Shown one piece after another: positions 1-7,083 of a stretch of 20,571 nucleotides of DNA. This stretch comes from DATEFF01 sp964586395 (GTDB lineage: Bacteria; Patescibacteriota; Saccharimonadia; Saccharimonadales; EFPC-124). Made by a program: the position numbers and the translations under genes. The DNA is taken from the NCBI GenBank assembly GCA_964586395.1, contig CAZPGP010000017.1, positions 1 through 20,571 of the forward strand, written 5' to 3'. Numbering within the stretch: position 1 is the first letter of the stretch; each line of letters starts with the position of its first letter. The notes beneath the pieces are model-generated. The model was not told the origin of the DNA. It saw only the letters and a list, made by a program, of their open reading frames with translations, and made no database searches.

Positions 1-7
1 GCTTCAT
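1..7 (-). CDS. 5' end of a gene running off the left edge (two codons visible)
   Basis: On the minus strand an ATG at positions 7-5 is preceded by a strong Shine-Dalgarno (GGAGG, spacer of about 5-6 nt). A TATTAT -10 box lies further upstream at about 43-48. Only ATG AAG and one further base are inside the window, so nothing can be said about the product. The ribosome binding site context (AACGGAGG) closely resembles that of the GH3 gene at 2804-3886, which suggests another member of the GC-rich, well-translated group. Confidence 0.5.
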
Positions 8-39
8 GGCTTCCTCCGTTGGAAAACGTGGCCTCGGTC

Positions 40-73
40 ATAATAATAGGGGAGCGCCGATCTGTCCAGACAA
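40..73 (-). promoter_or_regulatory. Putative promoter for the gene leaving the left edge
   Basis: Read on the minus strand there is a TATTAT -10 at 48-43 (an overlapping copy sits at 45-40) and a TTGTCT at 73-68. The 19-nt spacer is long, so the -35 is weak evidence. The distance from the -10 to the ATG at 7 leaves a normal leader of about 30 nt. Confidence 0.35.
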
Positions 74-90
74 GTTCACCTGTGAAGCGG

Positions 91-117
91 CGGCCACGGG
101 ATGTGCTCCCGTGGTCG
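91..117 (-). terminator. GC-rich hairpin after the membrane protein gene, no U-tract
   Basis: An 8-bp perfect stem (CCACGGGA 94-101 with TCCCGTGG 107-114, loop of 5) extends by one wobble and two more pairs to 91-117. It lies 19 nt beyond the stop of the 136-687 gene. No run of U follows on the minus strand, so it is either a U-less terminator or an mRNA 3'-end protector. Confidence 0.5.
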
Positions 118-135
118 CCTGCTTCGATCCGTCGG

Positions 136-687
136 TCAGGCGAACACACCGTATCGACGCTGCATCTTGGCGATGATGCGACGCTTGAACCACAGGTGGT
201 TCAGGGTCACCATCAGTGCACCGACGAGGTAGGCCGACAAGTCGAACCAGTCGAGCTTGCCGGAGTAGCCTGCGGCCTTGGCGTCCTCGCCCCAGATCGT
301 CACGGTGACGATCTCTAGGCCGATGCCAAGGCCGGCTGAGGCGAGCCAGTAGTACAAGGTTTGGTTCATGGCCGACCGTGCGAGCTTGATGCGACGCGCC
401 GGTTGGGGCAGGTGGCCATACCGCCACTGCTTCTCGACCAGTGCGTAGATCAGCGCCACGATCATCGAGAGGCCGGCGACGCCAGTGTTGTGCAGGTGGT
501 TGCGGATCCATTCCGGGCCTAACTCCAGCTCTTGGACCGTGTTCCCGTATACGTGAACGCCCAGTAGGGCGACGGGAAGGACGAAGTAGCTCGTCAGTGA
601 TCTGTTGCTTTGGATTATGACCGCTACAACAAAGCCGATGGCCACTACCAGCGCCTCGACGTCTACTAAGACGCTTATGATGGACAA
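136..687 (-). CDS. Uncharacterised multi-pass membrane protein, 183 aa
   Basis: I do not recognise the family. The protein has about four to five hydrophobic segments: roughly residues 5-26, 33-50, 68-88, 108-130 and 144-165. It ends in a basic tail (FKRRIIAKMQRRYG), so it is probably an inner-membrane protein with a cytoplasmic C-terminus. The start is taken as the TTG at 687. It follows GAAAGG by about 9 nt and lies about 30 nt downstream of a good minus-strand promoter (TTGAAA at 752-747, 17-nt spacer, TATAGT at 729-724). The frame stays open to 951, but that extension has no hydrophobic pattern and would run into the divergent FAD oxidase gene, so I reject it. The gene is visibly richer in GC than the oxidase next door and is followed by a long GC hairpin. 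Confidence 0.7.
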   Translation of the reverse strand: MSIISVLVDVEALVVAIGFVVAVIIQSNRSLTSYFVLPVALLGVHVYGNTVQELELGPEWIRNHLHNTGVAGLSMIVALIYALVEKQWRYGHLPQPARRIKLARSAMNQTLYYWLASAGLGIGLEIVTVTIWGEDAKAAGYSGKLDWFDLSAYLVGALMVTLNHLWFKRRIIAKMQRRYGVFA

Positions 688-723
688 TGCTCGTACCTTT
701 CGGTTGGGATTCGAAGCACTATT

Positions 724-752
724 ACTATAAAATATTTTGTTATATATTTCAA
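724..752 (-). promoter_or_regulatory. Promoter of the 136-687 membrane protein gene
   Basis: The minus strand carries TTGAAA (752-747), a 17-nt spacer and TATAGT (729-724). This is a near-consensus sigma-70 promoter and it fixes the TTG start at 687. The surrounding 150 bp are AT-rich and also hold the divergent promoter of the FAD oxidase. Confidence 0.65.
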
Positions 753-767
753 TGTCAGGTGGCACAG

Positions 768-798
768 TTGCCTGACCTGGTTGGGTTTGTGCTATTAT
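768..798 (+). promoter_or_regulatory. Putative promoter of the FAD oxidase gene
   Basis: A TATTAT -10 at 793-798 lies 41 nt before the GTG start. The best -35 candidates are TTGCCT at 768-773 (spacer 19) or CTGACC at 772-777 (spacer 15). The -10 is convincing and the -35 is not. Confidence 0.4.
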
Positions 799-839
799 AG
801 GGCTAACATAAGCTGTTTGATGAAGAGGGTAGCCCACTA

Positions 840-2471
840 GTGAACAAAGTTGCGAATTACCTGCAGGAGCATATTGTTGGTGAAGTTTTGAGTGCGAGTA
901 ACGTTCGTAAGTACTTCTCGACGGATGGCAGTATCTTTGAAATGACGCCAAGCATGGTCGTGTACCCCAAGAACGTGAGCGATGTGCGCAAGGTTACGCG
1001 CTTTAGCTGGCAGCTGAGCGAGAAGGGTCACGTGCTACCCCTGACTGCTCGTGGCCGTGGTAGTGACCAGAGCGGCGCGGCAATTGGTAAGGGTATCGTG
1101 ATGGTTTTTCCGGCTCACATGAATCGCCTGCTAGAACTCGACACCAAGCAGCGCCTGGCTCGCGTACAGCCTGGCATCAATTACCTGGCATTCCAGGAGG
1201 CCGTCAAGACACACGGTCTGTTCCTGCCACCGTATCCGTCATCCATTGATTACGCAACCATTGGTGGCTCTATTGCCAACAACGCCGCTGGTGAAAAGAC
1301 CGTCAAATACGGTGACACCCGCAAGTTCATCGAGGGTCTCGAGGTCGTGTTGGCTGACGGCGAGCTAATTCAGACAACTCGATTGAACAAGCGCGAACTG
1401 AACCGCAAGAAAGGCCTCACGAACTTCGAAGGTGAAATTTATCGTCAGCTAGACGGGCTGATCACCGACAACTGGGACCTTATCCAGCAGCAGTCTGTTA
1501 TTCCTGGCATTACCAAGAACGCTGCCGGCTACGCACTGGCCGACGTGAAGCGTAAGGACGGCAGCTTTGACCTGACTCCGCTGTTCGTGGGCTCGCAGGG
1601 TACGCTGGGTGTTATTACTGAGGCGATCGTTCGCTTGGAGTCATACATTCCCAAGACTAGCCTGATGGTTATCTGCTTTGAAGACCTCGACGAAGCTAAC
1701 CGAGCAGTGGGCGAGCTAATGAAGCTCCAGCCAAGCGCGCTCGAGATGGTGGACAAGCATCTCCTGGAAACAATCGGCCGTATTAGTCCGAACCGCCTGA
1801 AGGGACTGATTGAGGCTCCGTATCCTGAACTCGTCCTGCTGTGTGAGTTCGACGACGAGCACAAGCAAGGCGCTAAGGTGAAGAAAGCCGAGAAGATGCT
1901 GCGCGACTTCCGAACCAGCTACAAGATTAGCGATGAGTTTGAGGAACAACAGAAGTTGTGGTCTATCCGCCACAGTGCGGCTGCTCTGATCGCTTACGCC
2001 GACGACAACTTGAAGGCGCTGCCGATTATCGAAGACGGTGTTGTCCCTCGGGAGCGCCTCAAGGAATTCATGATCGGCATTTACGCCATCTTTGACAAGT
2101 ACCACCTCGAAGTCGCTCTATGGGGTCACGCCGGTGACGCTAACCTGCATATGCAACCATTCCTGGACCTCAGTAAGCTCGGCGACCGCCAGAAGGTCAT
2201 GAAGATCATGGACGAATATTACGAGCTTGTCTTGAGTCTCGGCGGCAGCACCTCTGGCGAGCACAACGACGGACGTCTTCGCGGGCTATACCTGCCTAAG
2301 GTTTATGGCGAAGAAATCTACCAAGTCATGCTAGACGTGAAGAAGATCTTCGACCCTTATGACATGTTCAACCCGGGCGTGAAGGTGAACGTCAAGCGCG
2401 ACGACCTCATTAAACACATGCGCCACGAATACTCCATGGACCACCTGGCCGACCATCTCCCTAGGACATAA
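840..2471 (+). CDS. FAD-linked oxidase, GlcD / D-lactate dehydrogenase type, 543 aa
   Basis: This is a flavoprotein of the glycolate oxidase subunit GlcD / D-lactate dehydrogenase family, which oxidises 2-hydroxyacids and passes electrons to an acceptor. The N-terminal FAD-binding PCMH domain spans about residues 35-260. Its marks are VYPKNVSDV, TARGRGSDQSG and the FAD-pyrophosphate loop TIGGSIANNAAGEKTVKYG, plus the closing VGSQGTLGVITEA. The C-terminal FAD-oxidase domain has the substrate and flavin motifs WGHAGDANLHM and STSGEHNDGR, with FDPYDMFNPGVK near the end. No iron-sulfur domain is fused and no GlcE/GlcF partner is adjacent. The start is a GTG after GAGGGT. The stop overlaps the ATG of the next gene by one base (TAATG), so the two are co-transcribed. 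D-lactate is the likeliest substrate, but the sequence alone does not decide it. Confidence 0.9.
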   Translation: MNKVANYLQEHIVGEVLSASNVRKYFSTDGSIFEMTPSMVVYPKNVSDVRKVTRFSWQLSEKGHVLPLTARGRGSDQSGAAIGKGIVMVFPAHMNRLLELDTKQRLARVQPGINYLAFQEAVKTHGLFLPPYPSSIDYATIGGSIANNAAGEKTVKYGDTRKFIEGLEVVLADGELIQTTRLNKRELNRKKGLTNFEGEIYRQLDGLITDNWDLIQQQSVIPGITKNAAGYALADVKRKDGSFDLTPLFVGSQGTLGVITEAIVRLESYIPKTSLMVICFEDLDEANRAVGELMKLQPSALEMVDKHLLETIGRISPNRLKGLIEAPYPELVLLCEFDDEHKQGAKVKKAEKMLRDFRTSYKISDEFEEQQKLWSIRHSAAALIAYADDNLKALPIIEDGVVPRERLKEFMIGIYAIFDKYHLEVALWGHAGDANLHMQPFLDLSKLGDRQKVMKIMDEYYELVLSLGGSTSGEHNDGRLRGLYLPKVYGEEIYQVMLDVKKIFDPYDMFNPGVKVNVKRDDLIKHMRHEYSMDHLADHLPRT

Positions 2472-2737
2472 TGAATATACAGCCCGTAGATCTTGTCGGC
2501 ATTTTAGGCGCGGCGCTTCTGCTGATCGCGTACTTTATGGCCACGACCAAGCGCTGGCAGACGCACACGCCCCAATACCAGCTGAGCAACCTCGGTGCGG
2601 CGGTGCTGTTGATTGTGTACAGCTTTATGAAGACGGCCTATGTGCACGTGTTTATCAATGTAGTGTGGGCGAGCGTGGCTATCGTCGGTCTGGTGTTTAT
2701 CGCCGAACATCGCCGACGCCACAAGAAGGCAAAATAA
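2471..2737 (+). CDS. Small three-helix membrane protein, CBU_0592-like, 88 aa
   Basis: This is a short hydrophobic protein with three predicted membrane segments, at about residues 7-25, 39-54 and 60-78, and a basic C-terminal tail. The pattern of an N-terminal GILGAALLLIAYF helix, a YQLSNLGAAVLLI segment and a final NVVWASVAIVGL helix matches the CBU_0592-like family of small membrane proteins, whose function is not known. It is translationally coupled to the FAD oxidase (TAATG overlap), so a role beside that enzyme at the membrane is plausible but unproven. A perfect 13-bp hairpin follows its stop. Confidence 0.8.
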   Translation: MNIQPVDLVGILGAALLLIAYFMATTKRWQTHTPQYQLSNLGAAVLLIVYSFMKTAYVHVFINVVWASVAIVGLVFIAEHRRRHKKAK

Positions 2738-2748
2738 GTTCGTGTCGA

Positions 2749-2790
2749 GACCTCGCCCGCTCATGTTGCAGCGGGCGAGGTCAGTTTTCG
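2749..2790. terminator. Long hairpin between convergent genes
   Basis: A perfect 13-bp stem (2749-2761 with 2770-2782) with an 8-nt loop is followed by AGTTTT on the plus strand. It sits between two convergent genes and can serve both: with a short U-run for the plus strand and without one for the GH3 gene on the minus strand. Confidence 0.75.
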
Positions 2791-2803
2791 CAGCGGGCTT
2801 TTG

Positions 2804-3886
2804 TCAGCCGCAGCTGCCGAGATGCTTGATGGTCAGCATTCGGTTGGCTGCCTCGACCAGTCTGGTTCGGGGCAGTTCTCCGTTGTTGACCGCCGTGACG
2901 ATGGCGGCTGTCACCTGGCCGAACCCTTGCGGGTCGTTGCCGTACAGGATGGCGTCAGCCCCCGCTTTCAGTGCCGCCACTGTCGCGGTTTCCGGCGTGA
3001 AGCCATTCGCAGAGATCGCACCGGCTGACAGCGAGTCGGTCATGATCAGGCCGTCGAAGTGCAGGTCCTGACGTAGAACCTTGACGACCTCTGGCGACAG
3101 ACTCGCGGGCAGGTTGGTTAGCCCGGGTACGCCGGCGTTCGCTGTCATGATTGCCGGCACCTTGGCGTCGATCGCCGCCTTGAACGGCTTGAGTCCGGCG
3201 TTTTGAAGCTCACCCCAGGGCTTGGTGCGCGCCGCTACGTAGTCGGTGTTCCCGACGGCGCCACCCAGACCAGGAAAATGCTTCACGACCGGAGTAACCC
3301 CGCCGTCTTGCAGGCCTTGCGCGAAGGCAACGCCTGCTCGCGAGGTTCGGTCGGGATCGATTCCGAACGACCGGTTGCCGCCCGCATTGGTCTTGCTGGG
3401 CGGTACGTTTCGGCCGTCGAGGTCCAGAACCGGGGCCAAGTCCATGGTGACGCCGAGCGCCTCCATTTTGGCACCGAGCGCCTTCGCCTCTTTTCGGATC
3501 TGATCGGGCTGCCAGTGATCGGCCATCCATCGGGCTGAGTTCAACGTGCCGACGGCATCGCGCAGGCGCTGCACGGAACCGCCTTCCTCGTCAGACATCA
3601 CGACTGGGGGATGCCCATCTGGGGCGTCAGCGATGGCTGCGGCGAGTTCGGTCTTCAGGCTCGAGGGCGTGTGTCCCCCGAACAGGATGATGCCGCCAGC
3701 GCCAGCAGTCACTGCCGGTATCGCGGCAGCGATGTTGGACTGATCGACTGGCACCACCACGACCTGTGCGGCTGCGCGTTCGACGGTCCATTTGCAGGAA
3801 CTTCCCGCCAGGTTGCTCAAGGCACCGCAAGCGCTCGAACTCAGCACAGCGACGATCGCGATGGTCGTGCGTACACTTCTTCTCAA
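2804..3886 (-). CDS. GH3 beta-N-acetylhexosaminidase-like lipoprotein, 360 aa
   Basis: This is a glycoside hydrolase family 3 protein resembling NagZ/LpqI enzymes, which remove N-acetylglucosamine from muropeptides. An N-terminal signal (RRSVRTTIAIVAVLSSSAC) ends in a lipobox-like SSAC with Cys20, so it is probably exported and lipid-anchored. Family motifs in order are the VVMSDEEGGSVQRLR substrate strand, APVLDLD, VKHFPGLGG and the nucleophile strand LIMTDSL. The usual NagZ catalytic DSH triplet after KHFPG is NTD here (KHFPGLGGAVGNTD). I recall this variant from actinobacterial relatives. The start is TTG at 3886, set by AACGGAGGTG 7 nt upstream. A GTG at 3910 is in frame but would precede this strong ribosome site. 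The GC-rich codon use and actinobacteria-like motif suggest acquisition from, or adaptation to, an actinobacterial host. It has its own promoter and terminator. Confidence 0.88.
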   Translation of the reverse strand: MRRSVRTTIAIVAVLSSSACGALSNLAGSSCKWTVERAAAQVVVVPVDQSNIAAAIPAVTAGAGGIILFGGHTPSSLKTELAAAIADAPDGHPPVVMSDEEGGSVQRLRDAVGTLNSARWMADHWQPDQIRKEAKALGAKMEALGVTMDLAPVLDLDGRNVPPSKTNAGGNRSFGIDPDRTSRAGVAFAQGLQDGGVTPVVKHFPGLGGAVGNTDYVAARTKPWGELQNAGLKPFKAAIDAKVPAIMTANAGVPGLTNLPASLSPEVVKVLRQDLHFDGLIMTDSLSAGAISANGFTPETATVAALKAGADAILYGNDPQGFGQVTAAIVTAVNNGELPRTRLVEAANRMLTIKHLGSCG

Positions 3887-3924
3887 TGAACCCACCTCCG
3901 TTGAAAACACAAAACACGACTCGT

Positions 3925-3954
3925 ATATTAGATCATTTTAGGTGGTTTTGGCAA
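3925..3954 (-). promoter_or_regulatory. Promoter of the GH3 gene
   Basis: The minus strand carries TTGCCA (3954-3949), an 18-nt spacer and TAATAT (3930-3925). The predicted start of transcription leaves a leader of about 30 nt holding the GGAGGT ribosome site. Confidence 0.6.
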
Positions 3955-3977
3955 GGACATTGTACGCAAGAGAGAAA

Positions 3978-4017
3978 CATAGAAAAAGACCAGGCATAAA
4001 CCTGGTCTTTTTCTATG
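3978..4017. terminator. Bidirectional terminator behind tRNA-Leu
   Basis: The stem is 17 bp (3978-3994 with 4001-4017) with a 6-nt loop, an A-tract on one side and a T-tract on the other. Its last two base pairs use the final CA of the tRNA-Leu CCA end, so the folded terminator and the mature tRNA end are mutually exclusive. Confidence 0.85.
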
Positions 4018-4101
4018 GTACGCGAGAGAGGACTTGAACCTCCACGTCCCGAAGGACACTAGCACCTGAAGCTAGCGCGTCTACCATTCCGCCACTCGCG
4101 C
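4016..4101 (-). tRNA. tRNA-Leu (anticodon CAG)
   Basis: This is an 86-nt type II tRNA with encoded CCA. The acceptor is GCGCGAG/CTCGCGT with a G1-U72 wobble. The anticodon stem CTAGC/GCTAG carries loop TTCAGGT, giving anticodon CAG, which reads CUG. A long variable arm (GTCC/GGAC stem) and the T-loop TTCAAGT are present. The promoter lies immediately upstream on the minus strand and the terminator abuts the 3' end. Confidence 0.95.
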
Positions 4102-4125
4102 ATAAGTAGTTTGTAGACAAAAACT

Positions 4126-4154
4126 AGCATACCTGCAGAACAGAGAAAAATCAA
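4126..4154 (-). promoter_or_regulatory. Promoter of tRNA-Leu
   Basis: The minus strand carries TTGATT (4154-4149), a 17-nt spacer and TATGCT (4131-4126), placed about 25 nt before the tRNA 5' end. Confidence 0.6.
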
Positions 4155-4218
4155 GCTCTTGTACTGAGTAGCCTTCCTCGATTAAGCTTAAGGTAACCCT
4201 AAGAAACAAGGAAATCTC

Positions 4219-6069
4219 ATGGCCGACAGCAAAGCTCCTAAGCCCAAAGACGACGACGATTTTGTCATCAATGATTCAACGCAGGAAGAGACAGACGACG
4301 AACCAAAGAATAAAGAGCTATCGTCCGAGCCAGAACCTGACGCCGGAGAGCCAAGCGGCAAAGAGCTCGAGCAGGCTATGACCGAGGCCGAGCAAGAAGC
4401 TGCGCAGCCCGTCGACAAAAAGCCTGTGAAGTCTAAGCACAAATGGACGCGCAAGAAAATCATCCTGTTGGTTGCGGGGGTGCTCGTCTTGCTGATTGCT
4501 GTTATTATGGCTATCCCCGCGACACGTTACGCCACGCTGGGGATGTTTATTAAGCGTGACGTCACTATCAAGCTTGAGGATACAAAGACCAAGAAACCTG
4601 TCAGCAACGTGACCATCAGCCTGGGCGACAAATCTGCCACAACCGACGCCAAGGGCCAGGCAACGCTCAGGTCTGTCTCTGTCGGCAGCAAGAAAGTCAA
4701 AGCCTCCAAGAAATATTACAAGGATCTCAATGCCGACGTCCTTGTGCCGATTACTGGCGCGAATCCCAGCTTTGACATGAGCATCGAAGCTACCGGCCGT
4801 CAGGTTCCTATAAAGGTCATCAACAAGATTAGCAAGCAGCCCGTCGAAGGCGCGCAGATATCGGTGGATGGCACGTCATCCAAGACTGACAAGAACGGCG
4901 AAACGGTTGTAGTGTTGCCGGCCGATAAAGCCGAGATCGACGCGACGCTGAGCCAGGGTGGCTACAACGATTCCTCTGTTAAAGTTAGTGTGATCGAGCA
5001 GCTCGATGCTAAGAATACATTTGCAGTCACCCCGAGCGGCAAGCTTTTCTTCCTGAGCAAACGCAGCGGTAGCATCGACGTTCTGAAGTCTGACCTGGAC
5101 GGCGCAAATGTCCAGACAGTCCTGAAGGGGACAGGCAAAGAGGACGAGTATGGCACGGTCCTGCTCGCCTCCCGCGACTGGAAATACCTCGCGCTCAAGG
5201 CTCGCCGTGACAGCGATAAGCCAAAGTTATATCTGATAGAAGCCAGCACTGGCAAGCTCAGTGTTATCGATGAGGGCGACGCCGACTTCGACCCGGTCGG
5301 CTGGTACAATACGCATTTCGTCTACACCGTTTTCCGATCGAAGGTTAAGAATTGGGAGCCAAAGCGCTATTCGCTCAAGAGCTTCAACGCTACAAGCGGC
5401 TCCATTGCCATCCTGGACGAGGCTGCCGGCGAAGGCGATAACGACACTAAATTCGCCAACGAATACATCGGCAACGTCTATATCTTGGACAACGAGATCG
5501 TCTATCAGAAGAGCTGGAACACCGGCGAACTATACACGCTGAGCGGCAAGAATGTCGTGATCAATAGTGTTCGACCAGATGGCAGCAACAAGAAGACACT
5601 GAAGAGCTTCCCAACCGAGCCAGGAACCTACTTTGGCTCAGCCCGACTCTACAAACCGCAAGAAGTCTATTACGAGGTTTACCAGAAATATCAGCGATCC
5701 TTCTGGGAATATGAGAGCAACAAATTTACCGAAGACAAAGACCTTTCCGGCGATGAGTTCTACAACAAGTACTACCCGACATATCTGCTATCTCCATCCA
5801 GCAAGAACACCTTCTGGTACGAGCCGCGTGACGGAAAGAACACGCTCTTTGTGGGCGACCCCAACGGTGAAAATGGCAAAGAAATCCTGAATCTCAGCGA
5901 ATTCACTCCATACGGCTGGATGGGCGAGGACTACTTGCTCGTCTCCAAGAAGGGCAGCGAGCTATTTATTATTCCTCGCAGCAACCCGACGGAGCCAATG
6001 AAGATAACTGATTACCACAAGCCGTCCGGCAGTTTCTATGGCTACGGTTACGGATACGGCGGATTCTAG
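4219..6069 (+). CDS. Membrane-anchored protein with Ig-like repeats and a propeller-like domain, 616 aa
   Basis: The function is unknown. Residues 1-80 are a highly acidic, disordered-looking tail that ends in a basic patch (KSKHKWTRKK). One membrane helix follows at about 81-100, so the rest is probably outside. Two carboxypeptidase-regulatory-like beta-sandwich repeats follow, at about 114-190 and 193-265. Each has a TTDAKGQATL / KTDKNGETVV signature after a polar strand. Residues of about 268-610 show repeating strands with aspartate-containing turns (LYLIEASTGKLSV, LFVGDPNGENG, LFIIPRSN) typical of TolB/WD-like propellers. The protein ends in an aromatic glycine tail (YGYGYGYGGF). The ATG follows AAGGAA by about 5 nt. 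A stable extracellular scaffold or adhesion role is inferred from the architecture only. No catalytic motif was seen. Confidence 0.75.
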   Translation: MADSKAPKPKDDDDFVINDSTQEETDDEPKNKELSSEPEPDAGEPSGKELEQAMTEAEQEAAQPVDKKPVKSKHKWTRKKIILLVAGVLVLLIAVIMAIPATRYATLGMFIKRDVTIKLEDTKTKKPVSNVTISLGDKSATTDAKGQATLRSVSVGSKKVKASKKYYKDLNADVLVPITGANPSFDMSIEATGRQVPIKVINKISKQPVEGAQISVDGTSSKTDKNGETVVVLPADKAEIDATLSQGGYNDSSVKVSVIEQLDAKNTFAVTPSGKLFFLSKRSGSIDVLKSDLDGANVQTVLKGTGKEDEYGTVLLASRDWKYLALKARRDSDKPKLYLIEASTGKLSVIDEGDADFDPVGWYNTHFVYTVFRSKVKNWEPKRYSLKSFNATSGSIAILDEAAGEGDNDTKFANEYIGNVYILDNEIVYQKSWNTGELYTLSGKNVVINSVRPDGSNKKTLKSFPTEPGTYFGSARLYKPQEVYYEVYQKYQRSFWEYESNKFTEDKDLSGDEFYNKYYPTYLLSPSSKNTFWYEPRDGKNTLFVGDPNGENGKEILNLSEFTPYGWMGEDYLLVSKKGSELFIIPRSNPTEPMKITDYHKPSGSFYGYGYGYGGF

Positions 6070-6071
6070 GC

Positions 6072-6077
6072 TACAAT
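6072..6077 (+). promoter_or_regulatory. -10 element giving an apparently leaderless MazG-like mRNA
   Basis: TACAAT lies 7 nt before the ATG at 6085. A weak TTACGG at 6048-6053 (spacer 18) is inside the end of the preceding gene. No Shine-Dalgarno is present, so transcription should start at or next to the ATG. Confidence 0.5.
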
Positions 6078-6084
6078 ACCCAGC

Positions 6085-6414
6085 ATGAGTAATTTACATC
6101 TTGGGGAAAAGCCGACGCTGGCGGATATCCAGCAGTACGTTATCGACATGGAGAAGGAACGCGGCTTCTCGCACGAAGGCATCGTGGAGCAGTCGCTGCT
6201 TCTCGTAGAGGAAGTTGGCGAACTCTGCAAGGTCATTCGCAAGCATCACACAACGATGGGCGTGGATGTGAATAAGAAGTATGATTTTGATGCTGCAGGC
6301 GAAATTGCTGACGTTCTGATTATGCTAAACGCGGTGGCGAATCGCTTAGGTATCGACATGGAGCAAGCGCTTCGGGACAAGGAAGAGCAAAACAAAGAGC
6401 GCACCTGGAAGTAG
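6085..6414 (+). CDS. MazG-like nucleotide pyrophosphohydrolase, 109 aa
   Basis: This is a single-domain, all-alpha NTP pyrophosphohydrolase of the MazG superfamily, which cleaves (d)NTPs to monophosphates and pyrophosphate and is thought to clear aberrant nucleotides. The metal-binding motifs are visible: LLVEEVGELCKVIRK (the EExxE motif, about residues 41-55) and FDAAGEIADVLIML (the ExxD motif, about 68-81). The length fits the short stand-alone members of the family. The start is the ATG at 6085, 15 nt after the previous stop. A -10 box 7 nt upstream and the lack of a Shine-Dalgarno suggest a leaderless transcript. Substrate preference cannot be read from the sequence. Confidence 0.9.
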   Translation: MSNLHLGEKPTLADIQQYVIDMEKERGFSHEGIVEQSLLLVEEVGELCKVIRKHHTTMGVDVNKKYDFDAAGEIADVLIMLNAVANRLGIDMEQALRDKEEQNKERTWK

Positions 6415-6419
6415 CCTCC

Positions 6420-6447
6420 TTGGTTTATTGGTTCGACATTTTATAAT
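6420..6447 (+). promoter_or_regulatory. Promoter of the 6511-6897 gene
   Basis: TTGGTT (6420-6425), a 16-nt spacer and a perfect TATAAT (6442-6447). The resulting leader of about 57 nt contains the hairpin at 6468-6489. Confidence 0.65.
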
Positions 6448-6467
6448 AAGTATGTTGAACCAACATT

Positions 6468-6489
6468 CGACACTCCTTGGCGAGTGTCG
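6468..6489 (+). promoter_or_regulatory. 5' leader hairpin of the 6511-6897 gene
   Basis: CGACACTC and GAGTGTCG form a perfect 8-bp stem with a 6-nt loop between the predicted transcription start and the GAGG ribosome site. It could stabilise the leader or act as a regulatory element. No ligand class is recognised. Confidence 0.4.
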
Positions 6490-6510
6490 CCCGTAGCGAG
6501 GATAGGTGCG

Positions 6511-6897
6511 ATGGACACAAGGTTAGCCCCTGAATTGGTCAGTTCGATCTTCCGGGAATGCCTGGCCGGACAGAAGACGCCGGCGGCGAAGCGAGTCGTG
6601 GCGGAGGGAATCCTTCATCCGCAGATCGCCTTCAACGCCGATGCTCTGACTCGGCACAGCCCGACCATCGAGGCCCTGCTTCAGCAGCTCCCGCTGGAGT
6701 TCCACGAGTCCGTCGGTGGTGGCATGTCGTTCCTCTTCGCCTGCAACGATCGTCACGGCAGGCAGTGGACCGGCGAGCACCGCGTGATGGAGCAGCTCTT
6801 CGCCCTCGGCGTCGCGATCGGCAAGGCCGAGTACAAACTCCCGCGCGCACAGTGGCACAAGCTTCTGGGCGGTATGCCCTACGTCAGCGTGAAGTAG
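6511..6897 (+). CDS. Uncharacterised GC-rich cytoplasmic protein, 128 aa
   Basis: I do not recognise a named family. There is no signal or membrane segment. The C-terminal half looks conserved in style: a glycine-rich strand GGGMSFLFACNDRHG, a charged stretch with WTGEHRVMEQLF, a small helix LGVAIGKAEYKLP, and the ending LGGMPYVSVK. The ATG at 6511 is preceded by GAGGATAGG. An upstream GTG at 6484 falls inside the leader hairpin and is less likely. Codon use is strongly GC-ending, unlike the MazG-like and ddl genes on either side. The gene is a self-contained unit with its own promoter, a leader hairpin and a 12-bp terminator-like hairpin. It may be an acquired cassette. Confidence 0.75.
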   Translation: MDTRLAPELVSSIFRECLAGQKTPAAKRVVAEGILHPQIAFNADALTRHSPTIEALLQQLPLEFHESVGGGMSFLFACNDRHGRQWTGEHRVMEQLFALGVAIGKAEYKLPRAQWHKLLGGMPYVSVK

Positions 6898-6918
6898 AGC
6901 GCATCATGCCAAGGAGGA

Positions 6919-6947
6919 GACCCCGTCGCCGCTCTGGCGACGGGGTC
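6919..6947 (+). terminator. 12-bp GC hairpin without U-tract
   Basis: GACCCCGTCGCC (6919-6930) pairs perfectly with GGCGACGGGGTC (6936-6947) across a 5-nt loop, 21 nt after the stop. It is not followed by a run of T. It is the same style of 3' hairpin as those at 91-117 and 11698-11733. Confidence 0.65.
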
Positions 6948-6963
6948 GAATCCTGCCAAATCC

Positions 6964-6992
6964 TTGTCCCGCTCTCCGTTAAGTGTTATACT
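6964..6992 (+). promoter_or_regulatory. Promoter of tRNA-Val
   Basis: TTGTCC (6964-6969), a 17-nt spacer and TATACT (6987-6992) with a TG-extended -10. It lies 14 nt before the tRNA 5' end. Confidence 0.75.
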
Positions 6993-7006
6993 ACGTTAGA
7001 TTTCAG

Positions 7007-7083
7007 GGGCGCTTAGCTCAGTTGGCTAGAGCATCTCGTTTACACCGAGAGGGTCGGGGGTTCGAGTCCCTCAGCGCCCACCA
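7007..7083 (+). tRNA. tRNA-Val (anticodon UAC)
   Basis: This is a 77-nt cloverleaf with encoded CCA. The acceptor is GGGCGCT/AGCGCCC, the D-loop AGTTGGCTA has the normal G18 G19, and the anticodon stem TCTCG/CGAGA carries loop TTTACAC (anticodon TAC). The T-loop is the normal TTCGAGT. Confidence 0.96.

Noticed and set aside
38..511. Minus-strand open frame in the first 500 bases
   Set aside because: It has low-complexity Arg/His/Ala composition, lies in another frame of the membrane protein gene and has no start signal.
688..951. Upstream extension of the minus-strand membrane protein frame
   Set aside because: It would overlap the start of the FAD oxidase gene, contains the divergent promoters and has no membrane-protein pattern. 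A good promoter and ribosome site place the start at 687.
3887..3910. GTG start at 3910 for the GH3 gene
   Set aside because: The GGAGGT ribosome site lies downstream of it and is correctly spaced for the TTG at 3886. The shorter protein begins with a proper signal peptide.
3925..4102. Att site at the tRNA-Leu 3' end
   Set aside because: No second copy of the tRNA 3' end was seen in the window and no integrase gene is present.
6558..7016. Long open frame overlapping the 6511-6897 gene and tRNA-Val upstream region
   Set aside because: It is a second open frame caused by high GC: arginine/proline-rich, with no ribosome site, and it runs through the terminator-like hairpin and tRNA promoter.
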